Positions 8,120 through 16,181 are shown, numbered from the stretch's first letter. The stretch: 64,000 bases of DNA from an uncultured Clostridium sp. (GCA_900548455.1 URKQ01000010.1:53275-117274), one strand, 5' to 3'. Program-made: numbers and translations. The notes: generated by a model from the letters alone, not told the origin.

Positions 8120-8667
8120 TTTCCATCAAGTTCTTTTATATCTTCTCTTATTTTATTTGTAGTGGAAGCAATTTGTTTGTACATTTTTACAAGCATTTCT
8201 TCCATTTCTTTTTGCATTTCTTTTAATGATGCTTCACCTGTTAAGTCAATATCTTTTTGCAACTTAGTAAGAGCATTATCAGCATAGTTCATTACACCAA
8301 ATCTCATCTCTTTCACTTGTTTTGAGGTTTCAGCTTTTATCTTATTAGCTTCACTATTTGCATTTTGCAATATTTCTTCTGCTTCAGCTTTAGCTTTAAG
8401 TAGTATATCACAATTTTCATATTCATCTTTTGCTTGTTTTCTACCACTTTCAACTATTCTTTCTGCTTCTCTATGTGCCTCATTAATTATAGCATCTCTT
8501 CTCTTCATAAGATTTTTGGATTCTTCAAATTCATCAGGCAATAATCTTCTTATTTCACTTAGTGTCTTACTAACCTCTTTTTTATTTATTGTAACTTTTC
8601 CCATGATATTCTTTGGTGACATATTGATTGTTTGCTCTAGATAATCTAAAAGTTCTAATACTTTCAA
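8116..8667 (-). CDS. Coiled-coil protein of unknown function
   Basis: A 183-residue, charged, soluble protein without membrane segments. Residues about 55-125 form a long helical stretch rich in Glu, Lys and Ala (heptad-like repeats around EAHREAERIVESGRKQAKDEY), reminiscent of ATP synthase b/E stalk subunits or DivIVA-like proteins, but no enzyme motif is visible. The ATG at 8667 directly abuts the coaD stop, so it is translated from the same transcript. The position between coaD and ylbJ appears conserved in clostridia, where the protein is usually left as hypothetical. I do not assign a function. Confidence 0.75.
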   Translation of the reverse strand: MKVLELLDYLEQTINMSPKNIMGKVTINKKEVSKTLSEIRRLLPDEFEESKNLMKRRDAIINEAHREAERIVESGRKQAKDEYENCDILLKAKAEAEEILQNANSEANKIKAETSKQVKEMRFGVMNYADNALTKLQKDIDLTGEASLKEMQKEMEEMLVKMYKQIASTTNKIREDIKELDGN

Positions 8668-9162
8668 TTACAATTCCCCCTCAATTTTTTTTGCTCTCTC
8701 ACGTATTTCTTCTTCAAGTTCCTCTGGCACTAGCCCATCTAGTTGCCCCTTAAATAAAGCCACTTGTTTAATAGCTGTTGAACTTAAATAAGAGTATTTT
8801 GAATTAGTCATCATAAACATTGTCTCTTTTTTCATATTCAACTTTTTGTTCATTAAAGCCATTTGAAGTTCATAGTCAAAATCAGACATTGTTCTAAGTC
8901 CTTTAACCATAACCTCTGCTCCTTCTTCATCCATAAAGTCAACTAAAAGACCTGAAAAACTCTTCACTCTTACATTGGGAAGATGTCTTATCACTCTTCT
9001 TATTTGATCTTCTCTTTCTTCTGTTGTAAACCAACCATTTTTATTCGGATTTATCAAAACTGCTACTATTACTTCATCAAATACATATGAACAACGCTTT
9101 ATTATATCTAGATGACCCTTTGTAATTGGATCAAAACTTCCAGGGTATACAACCTTAATCAT
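8668..9162 (-). CDS. coaD: Pantetheine-phosphate adenylyltransferase
   Basis: Adds AMP from ATP to 4'-phosphopantetheine to give dephospho-CoA, the fourth step of CoA synthesis. The 164-residue length is standard. The N-terminus VVYPGSFDPITKGHLDII contains the TKGH form of the HxGH nucleotidyltransferase motif, and YSYLSSTAIKQVA near residue 125 is the second ATP-binding block. GAGGAG precedes the ATG at 9162, three bases from the rsmD stop. With coaBC at 26741-27928 the window carries two separate CoA synthesis genes. Confidence 0.97.
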   Translation of the reverse strand: MIKVVYPGSFDPITKGHLDIIKRCSYVFDEVIVAVLINPNKNGWFTTEEREDQIRRVIRHLPNVRVKSFSGLLVDFMDEEGAEVMVKGLRTMSDFDYELQMALMNKKLNMKKETMFMMTNSKYSYLSSTAIKQVALFKGQLDGLVPEELEEEIRERAKKIEGEL

Positions 9163-9165
9163 ACA

Positions 9166-9720
9166 TTACTCCTCATACTGATAGAAACAAACTGTAGTGT
9201 TTCCATACTTTCTTCTATCTACTAATTTTAAATCCTCATATCCCTCAAAAATTTCTTCACAGGTGTCAATTTTAGTAACTATTACACCATCCTTATCTAA
9301 CAGATTAAACTTTTTAATCTTTTCTATAGACGGAGGTATCATTTCCTTTGCATATGGTGGATCTATAAAAATCAAATTAAATATTAATCCCTTTTTACTA
9401 AATTCCTCAAGATATTTAAGAGAATCTCCTTTATGAGCTGTGCAAAATTCTTGAAACTTCAATGTTGATATGTTCTCTTTTAACTTACTAAAAGTGTCAT
9501 CACCCATATCTATTAAATGCACTTCTTTAGCTCCTCTGCTTGCAGCTTCTAATCCTAAACTACCAGTACCTGCAAATTGATCTAATACAATACTATCTCT
9601 TACTTTGTTTTGAATTATATTAAACATTGATTCTTTAACTCTATCCAAGGTAGGTCTAGTACCTAATCCTTCCGGGGAAATTAACTTTCTACCCCTAGCC
9701 TTACCTGCAATTATTCTCAT
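9166..9720 (-). CDS. rsmD: 16S rRNA (guanine(966)-N(2))-methyltransferase RsmD
   Basis: Methylates one guanine in the 30S head during ribosome assembly. The start at 9720 gives MRIIAGKARGRKLISPEG and has AAAGGAG upstream; a frame extending 17 codons further has no such site and overlaps recG. The product has 184 residues with a SAM-binding segment (LDQFAGTGSLGLEAASRGA) near residue 50 and the catalytic IDPPY motif near residue 120. It lies between recG and coaD, matching the ylbH-ylbI order of Bacillus. Confidence 0.95.
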   Translation of the reverse strand: MRIIAGKARGRKLISPEGLGTRPTLDRVKESMFNIIQNKVRDSIVLDQFAGTGSLGLEAASRGAKEVHLIDMGDDTFSKLKENISTLKFQEFCTAHKGDSLKYLEEFSKKGLIFNLIFIDPPYAKEMIPPSIEKIKKFNLLDKDGVIVTKIDTCEEIFEGYEDLKLVDRRKYGNTTVCFYQYEE

Positions 9721-9736
9721 AATTATTCTCCTTTGC

Positions 9737-11770
9737 TTAATTAAAACATATATACTGAGTGCTATTTTCAATATTAACTATTATTTCTTTGAGTATTCTT
9801 TGATTCTCTTCATCTCTATTCTCAAAAAATACCTTTGCTTCATCATTGGCCATTTTAAATAGTGGAAAATCTTCACTTAAATTACTTAATATAAGTCCAT
9901 TTTCGCCAGATTGCCTAGCTCCAAATATTTCTCCACTACCTCTAAGCTTTAAATCTTGCTCTGCAATATAAAAACCATCATTACTATTTTTCATTATTTC
10001 CATTCGTTTTTTAGTCGTTTCACTTTTTATATTTGCTATAAGTACACAGTAGGATTTATGCGATCCTCTTCCTACCCTTCCTCTTAATTGATGTAATTGA
10101 GAAAGTCCAAATCTCTCTGCATTTTCTATTATCATTAAAGTAGAATTAGGAACATTTACTCCTACTTCTATAACCGTTGTAGAAATTAATACTTTAATCC
10201 TATTTTCTTTAAATTCATTCATGATAAAATTTTTGTCCTTATTACTCATTTTACCATGAAGAATGGCAATTTCTATACTTTTGAAGTAAGTTTTTTTAAG
10301 TTCTTCATATAAATTTTCAACAGAGCTCAATTTCATGTCATCATTCTCTTCAACAAGAGGGCATACAATATAGGCCTGCCTGCCTTTTTCAATCTCTTTT
10401 AGTGCAAAATTATAAATTCTATCCTTTTCACTGGTAGCTAAGTAATAAGTGTCTATAGGTTTTCTTCCTGGTGGCAATGTATCAATAATAGATACATCCA
10501 AATCACCATATAAGTATAAACACAAAGTTCGAGGAATAGGCGTTGCACTCATAACTAAGATGTCTACATCCTCTCTCTTATTGCCCAGTCTAGTTCTTTG
10601 CCCTACTCCAAATCTATGTTGTTCATCGGTTATAATCAACCCCAAATTAGAGAATTCAACATTATCTTCTATAAGAGCATGGGTCCCTATAATTATATCA
10701 ATCTCTCCATTTTTTAACTTTTCCTTAATTAAAGACTTATTCTTTTCAGTAGTGCTTCCTGTTAATAATTCAACTTTTATATTAAAATTTTTAAATAACT
10801 TCTCCGCTTCATTAAAATGTTGCTTCGCTAATATTTCAGTAGGTGCCATCATAGCGCCTTGATATCCATTCATAGCAACATTAAATAGAGCTATAAGAGC
10901 CACTATGGTCTTTCCACTGCCTACATCACCTTGAACAAGTCTATTCATCGGTTTATTAGATTTTTGATCTCTTAAAATCTCTCTTACTGTTCTAGTTTGA
11001 GCATCTGTTAACTGAAAAGGAAGACTTTCCTTAAAATCTTTTAATTCTTTAGCTATTTGAAAAGAAATCCCTTTTCCTGAAACATTTCTATTTTTTAGAG
11101 TTAATAGCTTTAAGGAGTAGGTAAATAACTCTTGAAACTTAAGTCGTCTTTTTGCTTCTTCTAAAGAAGTCATGCTTTTAGGATTATGTATACTTCTTAT
11201 AGCTTCTTCTAAAGAAATAAATTTATATTTATCAATAATATCCTTAGGTAGATTTTCATGTATCTTCACTTCATTTAATGACTCAGTAATTATTTTATTG
11301 ATAAATGTGTTTGATATATCATCCTTAAGAGGATACTTAGCCATAATATCTGAATCTTCCTTTGAGGTGTTTTTCATAACAATGGCATTTTTTATTACAA
11401 ATTCTCTACCTTCTTTTTCCAAGGTACCTCTTATTACATATTTAGACCCCATTCTAAAATTGCTTTTCACATAGGGCTGATTAAACCATATACCTTTTAC
11501 TCTTATTCCCTTATGAAGAAATCTGATTGTAGTCATAATCTTCCCTGTCTTGGTTCTTATATCTGGCAAAACCCTTTCAACAGATACTTCTAGAATAACT
11601 TTTTCCTTTTCCCTTATGTCATTTAATTCATCAACTATTAACATATTTTCATAGTCCCTAGGGAAATATAACAATAAATCCAAAACACTATATATCCCAC
11701 ATTTATTTAACTTCTCAGCCATTTTAGGTCCAACCCCTTTAATGGCGGTAATACTACTATAAATATTCAC
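9737..11770 (-). CDS. recG: ATP-dependent DNA helicase RecG
   Basis: Remodels stalled replication forks and branch-migrates recombination intermediates. The 677-residue length is typical. An N-terminal helix-hairpin-helix-like segment (ITAIKGVGPKMAEKL) leads into the wedge/OB domain, then the helicase core: Walker A GDVGSGKTIVALI near residue 282, DEQH near 377, SATPIPRT near 408 and the QLRGRVGRG motif VI near 565. The start is a GTG at 11770 preceded by GGAG. It follows fakA but is separated from it by a terminator hairpin. Confidence 0.97.
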   Translation of the reverse strand: MNIYSSITAIKGVGPKMAEKLNKCGIYSVLDLLLYFPRDYENMLIVDELNDIREKEKVILEVSVERVLPDIRTKTGKIMTTIRFLHKGIRVKGIWFNQPYVKSNFRMGSKYVIRGTLEKEGREFVIKNAIVMKNTSKEDSDIMAKYPLKDDISNTFINKIITESLNEVKIHENLPKDIIDKYKFISLEEAIRSIHNPKSMTSLEEAKRRLKFQELFTYSLKLLTLKNRNVSGKGISFQIAKELKDFKESLPFQLTDAQTRTVREILRDQKSNKPMNRLVQGDVGSGKTIVALIALFNVAMNGYQGAMMAPTEILAKQHFNEAEKLFKNFNIKVELLTGSTTEKNKSLIKEKLKNGEIDIIIGTHALIEDNVEFSNLGLIITDEQHRFGVGQRTRLGNKREDVDILVMSATPIPRTLCLYLYGDLDVSIIDTLPPGRKPIDTYYLATSEKDRIYNFALKEIEKGRQAYIVCPLVEENDDMKLSSVENLYEELKKTYFKSIEIAILHGKMSNKDKNFIMNEFKENRIKVLISTTVIEVGVNVPNSTLMIIENAERFGLSQLHQLRGRVGRGSHKSYCVLIANIKSETTKKRMEIMKNSNDGFYIAEQDLKLRGSGEIFGARQSGENGLILSNLSEDFPLFKMANDEAKVFFENRDEENQRILKEIIVNIENSTQYICFN

Positions 11771-11815
11771 AATATCACTCCACTATTTAAGGTAAATTTA
11801 GCTTAATAATAGAAA

Positions 11816-11833
11816 AAAAGCCCTAAGGCTTTT
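11816..11833 (-). terminator. Short terminator after fakA
   Basis: AAAAGCC (11816-11822) and GGCTTTT (11827-11833) enclose a four-base loop, and the minus transcript continues as a T-run. The stem is only 7 bp and overlaps the fakA stop, so some read-through into recG is expected. Confidence 0.6.
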
Positions 11834-13481
11834 ATTCTACTGATGTAATAAAGTAATGTAATGGCTGTTCACCATTAAAGCATTGTACATCCATATTTGG
11901 ATATACTTCTTCAAGTTCTTCCACAAGAGAGTTTACTTTTTCTTCATCGCAATCTTCTCCATAGAATAATGTGATAAGTTCACTATCTTCAGTGACCATA
12001 TTATCAATTAGTTCTTTGCAAACCACATACACATCTTTGCCAATTTCACTAATTTCACCTTCTAAAACTCCAAGGATATCTCCTTCTTTTATAGGTCTTC
12101 CATTATCTTCAGTATCTTTCACAGCATAAGTTACATATCCTGCAGTTACACCTTCAATTACACTTAACATAGTTTCTTCATTTTCTTCAACAGTTCCATC
12201 ATGATTAAACATAGTTACAGCTGTGATACCTTGTGGTATGTTTTTAGTCGGTATTACTATTACTTTTTTATCTTCAATCAATTCAACAGCTTGATTTGCT
12301 GCCATGATTATATTTTTGTTATTTGGTAGTACAAAGACAGTATGTGCATTTACTTTTTTTATGCTATTCACAATATCTTCAGTACTTGGATTCATGGTTT
12401 GACCACCTTCAATTACCTCATCGGCACCAAGGTCTTTAAATATATTTACAATTCCTTTACCTCTTGAAACTGTTACGAATCCAAAATCCTTCATTTCTTC
12501 TTTTGAAATGCTAGTCTCTTCTGTAGAGTCACCATTGTCGATTCCTAATAATGATCTATGTTGCTCTCTCATGTTTTCTATCTTTATTTTTGATAATTGG
12601 CCTAAAGAAACAGCTTTTGATAATACATTACCTGGATCGTTAGTATGAACATGTACCTTAGTCATATCATCCATTCCAACAAGAACTAAAGAATCTCCAT
12701 TAGATTCAAGGAAATCCCTAAACCCTTCCATATCATCTACTAAATTTAATATTATAAACTCTGTGCAATATCCAAATTTAATATCTTCTGGATTTATTGA
12801 AGCTCCAGGAAGTTCATATTCATCATTACTACTCTTAGCTTCACCATCATCCATCAAGGATACGTTAACTCCACTTCTTAGCGCTTCTAACATTCCTTTT
12901 AATATAATAAGTAATCCCATTCCTCCAGCATCTACTACTTTAGCTTGCTTTAATTGAGGTAACATCTCTGGAGTTTTATCAAGCATAATTTTACATTCAT
13001 TACAAACTTCTTCAAAGAGTTCAATCATATCTTCAGCTTCACTACATATAGCCGCTTCACCTGCTGCTTTAATGATTGTTAATATTGTACCCTCTGTAGG
13101 TCTCATAACTGCCTTATATGCAAAATTAGCTCCTTCTACAAAGGAATTTTTAATTTCATCAATGTTTGCACTTTCGCTGTTTTCTAAACCTTTTGCCATA
13201 CCTCTTAAAATCTGAGATAAAATTACACCTGAATTACCTCTAGCTCCCATTAAAGCTCCCTTAGCTAGTTTTTTAGAAATTTCAGCAATGGACTTACTTT
13301 CCATTCCTTCAATTTCTTTTGCAGCAGCTTTAAAAGTTAAAGACATATTAGTCCCTGTATCTCCATCAGGCACTGGAAATACGTTTAATGAATTTACATA
13401 ATCTTTCTTATTCTCAAGTGCATTAGAAGCACTCTTTATCATATTAGAAAAATCAAGTCCAGTTAAATTTGTATAAGTCAC
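11832..13481 (-). CDS. fakA: DAK2-domain fatty acid kinase catalytic subunit (FakA/YloV)
   Basis: Phosphorylates fatty acids presented by a FakB (DegV-type) partner to give acyl-phosphate, which feeds phospholipid synthesis alongside PlsX. Residues 1-200 form the Dak2 ATP-binding domain with the metal motif PDGDTGTNM near residues 38-46 and GARGNSGVILSQ near 80. The rest matches the YloV middle and C-terminal domains. The start is a GTG at 13481 after AAGGGGG. It follows the asp23-type gene with a 13-base gap, the standard yloU-yloV pairing. No fakB is present in the window. Confidence 0.93.
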   Translation of the reverse strand: MTYTNLTGLDFSNMIKSASNALENKKDYVNSLNVFPVPDGDTGTNMSLTFKAAAKEIEGMESKSIAEISKKLAKGALMGARGNSGVILSQILRGMAKGLENSESANIDEIKNSFVEGANFAYKAVMRPTEGTILTIIKAAGEAAICSEAEDMIELFEEVCNECKIMLDKTPEMLPQLKQAKVVDAGGMGLLIILKGMLEALRSGVNVSLMDDGEAKSSNDEYELPGASINPEDIKFGYCTEFIILNLVDDMEGFRDFLESNGDSLVLVGMDDMTKVHVHTNDPGNVLSKAVSLGQLSKIKIENMREQHRSLLGIDNGDSTEETSISKEEMKDFGFVTVSRGKGIVNIFKDLGADEVIEGGQTMNPSTEDIVNSIKKVNAHTVFVLPNNKNIIMAANQAVELIEDKKVIVIPTKNIPQGITAVTMFNHDGTVEENEETMLSVIEGVTAGYVTYAVKDTEDNGRPIKEGDILGVLEGEISEIGKDVYVVCKELIDNMVTEDSELITLFYGEDCDEEKVNSLVEELEEVYPNMDVQCFNGEQPLHYFITSVE

Positions 13482-13494
13482 TTTATTTTCCCCC

Positions 13495-13845
13495 TTAGAC
13501 TCTAATGCCTTGAACGTTCACAGTAACATTTAAAACCTTTATACCTGTTAGGTTTTCTAAGTTATATCGAACAGTCTGGATTATATTGTTAGCAATTACA
13601 GCAATCTTCGTTCCATATTCAACAATTATATATAATTCTATAGCGATTCCATTATCCTTTTGTGTAATCTTAACACCTTTTGCTAAGTTCTCACCTTTTA
13701 TTAGCTCCCAGAACCCATCACTAGCATTCTTTAAAGCCATTCCAACAACTCCATAACATTCCATTGTAGAAACACCCGCTATATTAGCTATAACATCCTC
13801 AGAATAGTATACATTTCCTATTTCTGTTGTTATATTAGCTTTCAT
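13495..13845 (-). CDS. Asp23/Gls24 family envelope stress protein (YloU)
   Basis: Small soluble member of the Asp23/Gls24 (DUF322) family, which is linked to cell envelope stress in Firmicutes; its molecular activity is unknown. The 116-residue product is a single family domain with the characteristic GVVGMALKN and VNVTVNVQGIRV segments and no signal peptide. The ATG at 13845 has AGGAGG upstream, and a well-formed promoter lies at 13877-13905. It is the first gene of the run that continues with fakA and recG. Confidence 0.93.
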   Translation of the reverse strand: MKANITTEIGNVYYSEDVIANIAGVSTMECYGVVGMALKNASDGFWELIKGENLAKGVKITQKDNGIAIELYIIVEYGTKIAVIANNIIQTVRYNLENLTGIKVLNVTVNVQGIRV

Positions 13846-13876
13846 AAATAACGCCTCCTTATCTATACATATAAAT

Positions 13877-13905
13877 ATTTTATATTAACTTTAACTTTAA
13901 TTCAA
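13877..13905 (-). promoter_or_regulatory. Sigma-A promoter for the asp23-type gene and fakA
   Basis: On the minus strand TTGAAT (13900-13905) and TAAAAT (13877-13882) are 17 bp apart, about 30 nt before the ATG and its AGGAGG site. The rest of the 327-bp divergent gap towards rpmB is AT-rich without a gene. Confidence 0.65.
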
Positions 13906-14080
13906 CTAAATATAATTTATATCGAAAATATATATCAAATATATATTTATATTATTACCTATTTATCTAAAAAAAATTTAATGGGTTTATAAACTTTAAA
14001 AATCTAGATTATTAAGTATCATATATATTATTGAATTTTATAAGAATTATATGTATAATGATATAGATGTGTGTTTATGA

Positions 14081-14109
14081 TTGATAATACTTGCAACAGA
14101 CATTATACT
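14081..14109 (+). promoter_or_regulatory. Sigma-A promoter for rpmB
   Basis: TTGATA (14081-14086) and TATACT (14104-14109) are separated by 17 bp, and the rpmB ATG is 63 nt downstream. TTGCAA with TAAAAT just downstream is a weaker overlapping alternative. Confidence 0.65.
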
Positions 14110-14172
14110 TGTGTTAAAATAATTTGTGTTTGATTTATAGCTACATATGAAAGCTTTGAGGAGGTGTAAGGT

Positions 14173-14364
14173 ATGTCAAGAAGATGTGAAATATGTGATA
14201 AAGGTGTAGTATCAGGAGTACAATTCTCTCACTCTCACCGTCAATCAAAAAGAAAATGGGCTCCAAACTTAAAAAAAGTTAAAGCTATAGTTAACGGTTC
14301 ACCTAAAACTGTACACGTATGTACAAGATGCTTACGTTCTGGTAAGGTTCAACGTGCCGTTTAA
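14173..14364 (+). CDS. rpmB: 50S ribosomal protein L28
   Basis: Structural protein of the large ribosomal subunit. The 63-residue product starts MSRRCEICDKGVVSGVQFSHSHRQ and carries two CxxC pairs (Cys5/Cys8 and Cys50/Cys53), the zinc-binding form of L28. GAGGAGG lies just ahead of the ATG. It is the only ribosomal gene on the plus strand here, divergent from the asp23 unit and convergent with spoVM, the same local arrangement as in Bacillus. Its own promoter and terminator make it a single-gene transcript. Confidence 0.97.
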   Translation: MSRRCEICDKGVVSGVQFSHSHRQSKRKWAPNLKKVKAIVNGSPKTVHVCTRCLRSGKVQRAV

Positions 14365-14376
14365 TAATTAATAATG

Positions 14377-14407
14377 AAAAAATGCAACTTTCGTAGTTGC
14401 ATTTTTT
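14377..14407 (+). terminator. Intrinsic terminator of rpmB
   Basis: AATGCAACT (14381-14389) and AGTTGCATT (14395-14403) form a 9-bp stem followed by a T-run; the A-run on the left side makes it usable from the minus strand (spoVM) as well. Confidence 0.88.
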
Positions 14408-14429
14408 ATATTCAAAATTAATGTTTTTA

Positions 14430-14513
14430 CTATAGATCATTATGTTTATTTCTCATAAAAATTCTAACTATCCTTGATAAAAATTTAGGCAATTTAATTA
14501 CTTTTATTGTCAC
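14430..14513 (-). CDS. spoVM: Stage V sporulation protein SpoVM
   Basis: Tiny amphipathic-helix protein that recognises the convex forespore membrane and anchors the spore coat base layer through SpoIVA. The 27-residue frame uses a GTG start at 14513, seven bases after GAGGAGG. It contains the family core IKLPKFL followed by IVR, aligning with the B. subtilis 26-mer, including the functionally important Pro9. The Gly-Gly after the core is Ser-Arg here. The location between thiN and rpmB is exactly that of B. subtilis spoVM. SpoIVA, its partner, is at 33020-34498. Confidence 0.9.
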   Translation of the reverse strand: MTIKVIKLPKFLSRIVRIFMRNKHNDL

Positions 14514-14536
14514 AATCTATCCTCCTCATCACATTA

Positions 14537-14692
14537 TTAACAAAACTTATTCATTATAAACCATCCAGCACATATTATTGCACCACCAACTGCTATCATC
14601 CACCCCCAAAAAGGTATTAATACAGCCAACACTATTCCTACACCTATGGAGCTCACTATAATTCCCAGTCTACGCGTAGCTCTCCTTCTCAT
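14537..14692 (-). CDS. Small membrane protein of unknown function upstream of spoVM
   Basis: A 51-residue frame from the ATG at 14692, after a G-rich site (GGGGGGAG). The N-terminus MRRRATRR is strongly basic, followed by two hydrophobic segments (about residues 9-27 and 31-47) separated by PFWGW, which suggests a hairpin membrane protein with its N-terminus inside. It ends 23 bases before spoVM on the same strand, so the two are probably co-transcribed. A sigma-E-like promoter lies just upstream. I do not recognise the family with confidence. Confidence 0.7.
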   Translation of the reverse strand: MRRRATRRLGIIVSSIGVGIVLAVLIPFWGWMIAVGGAIICAGWFIMNKFC

Positions 14693-14722
14693 ACCCACTC
14701 CCCCCGTATATCTTTTTATATC

Positions 14723-14750
14723 ATTATATGTATATTATAAAAAAATGTGA
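14723..14750 (-). promoter_or_regulatory. Possible sigma-E promoter for the small membrane gene and spoVM
   Basis: On the minus strand TCACATT (14744-14750) and CATATAAT (14723-14730) lie 13 bp apart, each one mismatch from the B. subtilis sigma-E elements (KMATATT and CATACANT). spoVM is sigma-E dependent in B. subtilis. The spacing is slightly short, so this is tentative. Confidence 0.35.
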
Positions 14751-14773
14751 TTTTTACAATTTTGGGTAAAAAT

Positions 14774-14812
14774 AAAAGCTAAGAAATATTTTTTTAATAT
14801 CTCTTAGCTTTT
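14774..14812. terminator. Long bidirectional terminator after thiN
   Basis: A 17-bp stem with one mismatch (14774-14790 with 14796-14812) and a T-rich loop. The minus strand continues as TTTATTTTTA and the plus strand as a T-rich run, so it can stop thiN transcription and anything arriving from the left. Confidence 0.75.
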
Positions 14813-14821
14813 ATTTTTTAT

Positions 14822-14877
14822 CTTTTACCTCTTATTTCTTACCTTTTACCTCTTATTTCTTACTTCTTATTTCTTAC
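14822..14877. repeat. Short pyrimidine-rich tandem repeat
   Basis: Two identical 21-base units (14822-14842 and 14843-14863, core CTTTTACCTCTTATTTC) are followed by a 14-base partial unit. All bases on the plus strand are C or T apart from isolated A. It lies between the thiN stop and its terminator. Confidence 0.8.
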
Positions 14878-14880
14878 TTC

Positions 14881-15510
14881 TTAATTGTTAGTTATTACTA
14901 AAAGGCATCCTTTAGAAAACGAAATGTTTGCTTCCTTTTCTATTATCTCATTTGAAACAGTTAAATTATCTGTAGTAGAAAGATAATAATTTGTTAGTGG
15001 ATATTTAACTCCTGTAAGGGTTAAATCCTTAGTATCTTCTCCATAACTAAACACTGAAAACACTTGACCTGCATATCCCTTTAAATGAATACCTTTGTCA
15101 ATCAAAAACATTTCGTTGTAGTCATCAGCCATAATAACTTTTATATTGTTTTTTAACCCATCATACAATATACCTAAGTTAGCCATAAAATGATCCATTC
15201 TCTTTCCTGTACATCCTAAAAGTATTATTTCATCCGCTCCAAGTTCAACGGCCTTCTTATATGCAATATGAGAATCTGTATAATCCTTTTCTCTTGGAAA
15301 TCTAGTCACTTCGCTATTACATTCTAGCTTAGCATATGTATTTTCATCAATGGAATCAAAGTCACCCATTAAATACTTTGGTACAATTCCATATTCATTA
15401 AGTACATTAGCTCCTCCATCTGCAGCTATAATAAAATAATCTTCCCTTAAATAACTCTCTAGTAAATTTTTGCTGGGAGCCGTTCCGCCTCCAATAATTA
15501 TAGCCCTCAT
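14881..15510 (-). CDS. thiN: Thiamine pyrophosphokinase
   Basis: Transfers pyrophosphate from ATP to thiamine, giving the cofactor thiamine diphosphate. The 209-residue product has the family motifs AADGGANVLNEYGI (near residue 30) and MGDFDSID (near residue 48), and the central KDYTDSHIA segment. The ATG at 15510 follows GAGGAG. It is last in the rsgA-rpe-thiN group, ending at a strong terminator, in the same order as B. subtilis. No TPP riboswitch was seen, so expression probably follows the operon. Confidence 0.95.
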   Translation of the reverse strand: MRAIIIGGGTAPSKNLLESYLREDYFIIAADGGANVLNEYGIVPKYLMGDFDSIDENTYAKLECNSEVTRFPREKDYTDSHIAYKKAVELGADEIILLGCTGKRMDHFMANLGILYDGLKNNIKVIMADDYNEMFLIDKGIHLKGYAGQVFSVFSYGEDTKDLTLTGVKYPLTNYYLSTTDNLTVSNEIIEKEANISFSKGCLLVITNN

Positions 15511-15530
15511 CTTTCACTTATCTCCTCATT

Positions 15531-16181
15531 TTAAAATTTACCTTTTAATGCTTCAATATTCTTTTCAATTTCATTATTTTTAAATACAGCTGATCCAGCT
15601 ACAACACTATTTGCTCCAGCTTTAATAACTTTATCAATATTGGTAGCATCAATACCACCATCTACTTGTATGTACATTTCTTTATTATATTTATCTTTTA
15701 GAGCTTTTACCTCTTCAATTTTTCTACCACTATATTCAATATATTTTTGGCCTCCAAATCCAGGGTTTACAGACATTATTAATACCATATCCACTTTTTC
15801 TATTAAGTTTTCTATCATGGAAACAGGTGTACCTGGATTTAAAGCTATTCCAGCCTTTATACCAAAACTTTTAATATAACTTATAGTTCTATCTATATGT
15901 CTGTCAGCTTCATAATGAATTGTAATCATATCAGCTCCAGCATCCACAAAGTCCTTTATATACCTTCCTGGTTCTTCAATCATTAAGTGAACATCAAAAG
16001 TTAAATCCGTAAGCTTTCTTATGGACTTAATTATTGGTATTCCAAAAGAAATATTTGGAACAAACATACCATCCATTACGTCTATATGTACCCAATCTGC
16101 CCCATATCTCTCTATTTCCTTAACTTGCTCTCCAAGTTTAGAAAAGTCCGCTGATAATATTGATGGTGATAATTTAATCAT
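15531..16181 (-). CDS. rpe: Ribulose-phosphate 3-epimerase
   Basis: Interconverts ribulose 5-phosphate and xylulose 5-phosphate in the non-oxidative pentose phosphate pathway. The 216-residue TIM-barrel product contains the conserved HIDVMDGMFVPNISFG, FDVHLMI and MSVNPGFGGQ segments with the metal-binding His and Asp residues. The ATG at 16181 overlaps the rsgA stop by four bases (ATGA), implying coupled translation; a GGGGGA site lies upstream within rsgA. Confidence 0.97.
   Translation of the reverse strand: MIKLSPSILSADFSKLGEQVKEIERYGADWVHIDVMDGMFVPNISFGIPIIKSIRKLTDLTFDVHLMIEEPGRYIKDFVDAGADMITIHYEADRHIDRTISYIKSFGIKAGIALNPGTPVSMIENLIEKVDMVLIMSVNPGFGGQKYIEYSGRKIEEVKALKDKYNKEMYIQVDGGIDATNIDKVIKAGANSVVAGSAVFKNNEIEKNIEALKGKF

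Noticed and set aside
10449..10862. 137-codon plus-strand frame inside recG
   Set aside because: Antisense to conserved helicase motifs and without initiation signals.
14813..14880. Possible CRISPR-like repeat
   Set aside because: Units are contiguous with no spacers, only two full copies exist, and no cas gene is present.
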